64,000 nt of DNA from the NCBI GenBank assembly GCA_023139045.1, contig JAGLOJ010000082.1:25868-89867 (forward strand). Direction: 5' to 3'. Source of the stretch: Candidatus Sabulitectum sp. GTDB taxonomy: Bacteria > Fermentibacterota > Fermentibacteria > Fermentibacterales > JCC-6. Position 1 is the first letter of the stretch, and the number at the start of each line of letters is the position of its first letter. This document shows, in pieces, positions 62,468 through 64,000 of this stretch. A program made the translations under genes and the position numbers. Below the pieces are notes generated by a model. It was not told the origin of the DNA, did no database searches, and saw nothing but the letters and a program-made list of their open reading frames with translations.

Positions 62468-62597
62468 GCCCAACACACAATATAGCCAATAAGGGTTTCA
62501 GATGTATGCGAAGGTTTGTAGCCCGCTTCAACTTTTCGAATAACCTGATAGGAAATCGCCCGCAATCCCTTACTGGCCATATTGTCAACCGTTGTGC
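62468..62597 (+). repeat. attC-like site 1
   Basis: GCCCAAC...GTTGTGC; arms ACAATATAGCCAATAAGGG and CCCTTACTGGCCATATTGT form a long stem; central motif TTGTAGCCCGCTTCA...CCCGCAATC shared with site 2. Confidence 0.85.
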
Positions 62598-62724
62598 TTC
62601 ATGCGAGATTGACCGATAAAAATAATGTTGTAGGTAATTTAGAGTTCACCTAATACAAGATAACCAGTGATTATTTTTCATAAGTAATTGAAATAATTAT
62701 AAGGACAACAAGGATTTATTTAAA

Positions 62725-63183
62725 ATGGATAATAGTAAGCGAATAACAAATTGGATAAATAATGTATTAACGGAATTATCATATCTTGATAATAATAAAG
62801 GTATTGAGATATTGAACCAATGCGGGAAAGATTGTTGCAAGTCATCTGAACTGTATCAAGGTGCAATAAGTGTTAGAGAAAAATATAGAAATGAAAAAGA
62901 TGATGATAAACTGTTTAGTGAATTTAAATCTAAATTTTACAATTCTGAGAGGTTAACGAAAAAAGGGAAAATCATAACCTTAGTATTTGAAGAATGCACA
63001 TGCCCAATGGTGAAAAGTGGTGTGGATAATTTATTTCTATGCAACTGCACTATTGGATATTCTAAAAAGATTTTTGAGACTTTATTTGAAAAAAAAGTAA
63101 TAGTTCATTTAGAAAAATCAATTTTGAGAGGCAATTCTGTTTGTGAACAACATATTAAGATTTTGAGGAGAAACAAATTATAG
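62725..63183 (+). CDS. cassette 2 ORF a: Cys-rich hypothetical protein
   Basis: 152 aa; CGKDCC, ECTCPMVKSG, LCNCTIGYSKKIFETLF, SILRGNSVCEQHIKI. Confidence 0.7.
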   Translation: MDNSKRITNWINNVLTELSYLDNNKGIEILNQCGKDCCKSSELYQGAISVREKYRNEKDDDKLFSEFKSKFYNSERLTKKGKIITLVFEECTCPMVKSGVDNLFLCNCTIGYSKKIFETLFEKKVIVHLEKSILRGNSVCEQHIKILRRNKL

Positions 63184-63491
63184 GAATTATTTTAGGCATT
63201 ATTGCGGGAATTATTGATGTGATGCCAATGATAATTCAAAAGTTAACTTGGGATGCTAATATTTCGGCTTTTATAATGTGGGTTGTTGTTGGATTTCTAA
63301 TTACTACTGTTGATTTAAAGATAAAACCAATTTTGAAAGGTATTTTGATAGCATTTTTAGTTTTGCTACCTTCTGCAATTTTGATTGGTTGGAAAGAACC
63401 CGTTTCATTAATACCGATTACGATAATGACTTTGATTTTAAGTTCGTTGCTTGGATTTTTTATTAATAAATATACGGAAAAACAAAAATGA
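63177..63491 (+). CDS. cassette 2 ORF b: small membrane protein, probably starting at a non-canonical ATT
   Basis: Frame extends upstream of the called start at 63219 to give (M)IGIILGIIAGIIDVMPMIIQKLTW..; GAGGAG RBS 6 nt before ATT at 63177. Confidence 0.55.
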   Translation: MIGIILGIIAGIIDVMPMIIQKLTWDANISAFIMWVVVGFLITTVDLKIKPILKGILIAFLVLLPSAILIGWKEPVSLIPITIMTLILSSLLGFFINKYTEKQK

Positions 63492-63841
63492 GTTCATTTA
63501 TTGAAATATGCATTTATGAAGTCAAACCTGAAAAGATTGATGAGTTTGAAATCTTATTGAAAGATATATCAGAACATCATAAATCGTTTGATGGTGTAAT
63601 TGATGTAAAATATATGAAACGAACTCACAGACAAAAAGATTTTAATTCTGTAAAAAATGGCGAACCTGCAATTAGATTGACAAGAAAACAGAAATCTGTG
63701 AAGTATGTTTTATTTTGGGAACTTGAAAATGAATTAATTCATGGAAAGGCAACAAAATCAGGGCTTGAAAAATTTTACAAAAGATTTAACAGATGTTTAG
63801 CAACTATGCCAAAAATAATACTTGGAGATAGACTAATATGA
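63488..63841 (+). CDS. cassette 2 ORF c: ABM-like / dimeric alpha-beta barrel protein
   Basis: FIEICIYEVKPEKIDEFEILLKDISEHHKSFDGVIDVKYMKRTH.. Confidence 0.6.
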   Translation: MSSFIEICIYEVKPEKIDEFEILLKDISEHHKSFDGVIDVKYMKRTHRQKDFNSVKNGEPAIRLTRKQKSVKYVLFWELENELIHGKATKSGLEKFYKRFNRCLATMPKIILGDRLI

Positions 63842-63853
63842 GAAAGCACGAAA

Positions 63854-63984
63854 GCACAACAATGTATAAAAATAATAGCCGGTTCAGTCGTATATTCAGG
63901 GGTTGTAGCCCGCTTCAGCTTTCTTGTAACTTGACAGGAATGAAGCCCGCAATCGGCTACTATTCTTATACAAACCGTTAGTGC
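63854..63984 (+). repeat. attC-like site 2
   Basis: GCACAAC...GTTAGTGC; arms TGTATAAAAATAATAGCCG and CGGCTACTATTCTTATACA form a long stem; shares TTGTAGCCCGCTTCA...GCCCGCAATC with site 1. Confidence 0.85.
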
Positions 63985-64000
63985 GCCAAGCTCAGCTTGG

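Noticed and set aside
62468-62597. tRNA or structured ncRNA
   Set aside because: No cloverleaf or T-arm signature; long imperfect palindrome with GTT/AAC cores fits attC
60558-64000. Insertion sequence or composite transposon
   Set aside because: No transposase or terminal inverted repeats seen; cassette-core/attC pairing explains the structure better

Overview
The window comes from a diderm, FCB-like bacterium; lineage is inferred only from a SprA-like T9SS translocon and a T9SS-type C-terminal sorting domain. Positions 1-60.3 kb look like ordinary chromosome: an M23 peptidase/FG-GAP/T9SS-sorted protein; ligA; serC; lptF/lptG; sprA-like; a type IV pilus block (pilB-pilB-pilT-pilC-pilS-pilR-pilin) with a -24/-12 (sigma54) promoter before the pilin; a B12-binding radical SAM protein; glycosyltransferase-like membrane proteins; a GGDEF-amidohydrolase-nadC-coaX-coaC-mtnA run; dnaK-dnaJ-mutS2-dnaG-sigma factor; and a BtuFDC/FecBCD-type ABC importer. 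Two parts stand out. (1) 60.5-64.0 kb: a tyrosine recombinase that lacks the IntI-specific insertion is followed by AT-rich, multi-ORF cassettes. These are bounded by two ~130-bp imperfect palindromes with integron attC architecture. Each cassette's leading core (GTTGGGC, GTTGTGC) is the exact reverse complement of the R'' core (GCCCAAC, GCACAAC) in its own attC. (2) 39.7-44.0 kb: six same-strand exported proteins, mostly lipoproteins, built from about 11 copies of one ~85-aa module (..ITNxLxxWDIxxIYxSPSxxxxWGxDxLGxxxLxPGxxxxxxVxPGxYDIxxxDEDGDTYTLWxVxIxxDGYxWxVxLxDMD). Smaller oddities include a 71-nt overlap encoding a whole lipoprotein signal peptide inside sigma region 4, a sigma factor without the canonical region 2.3 WW dyad, and short duplicated sequences. 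No tRNA, rRNA or CRISPR was recognised. All assignments are by eye, with no database search.
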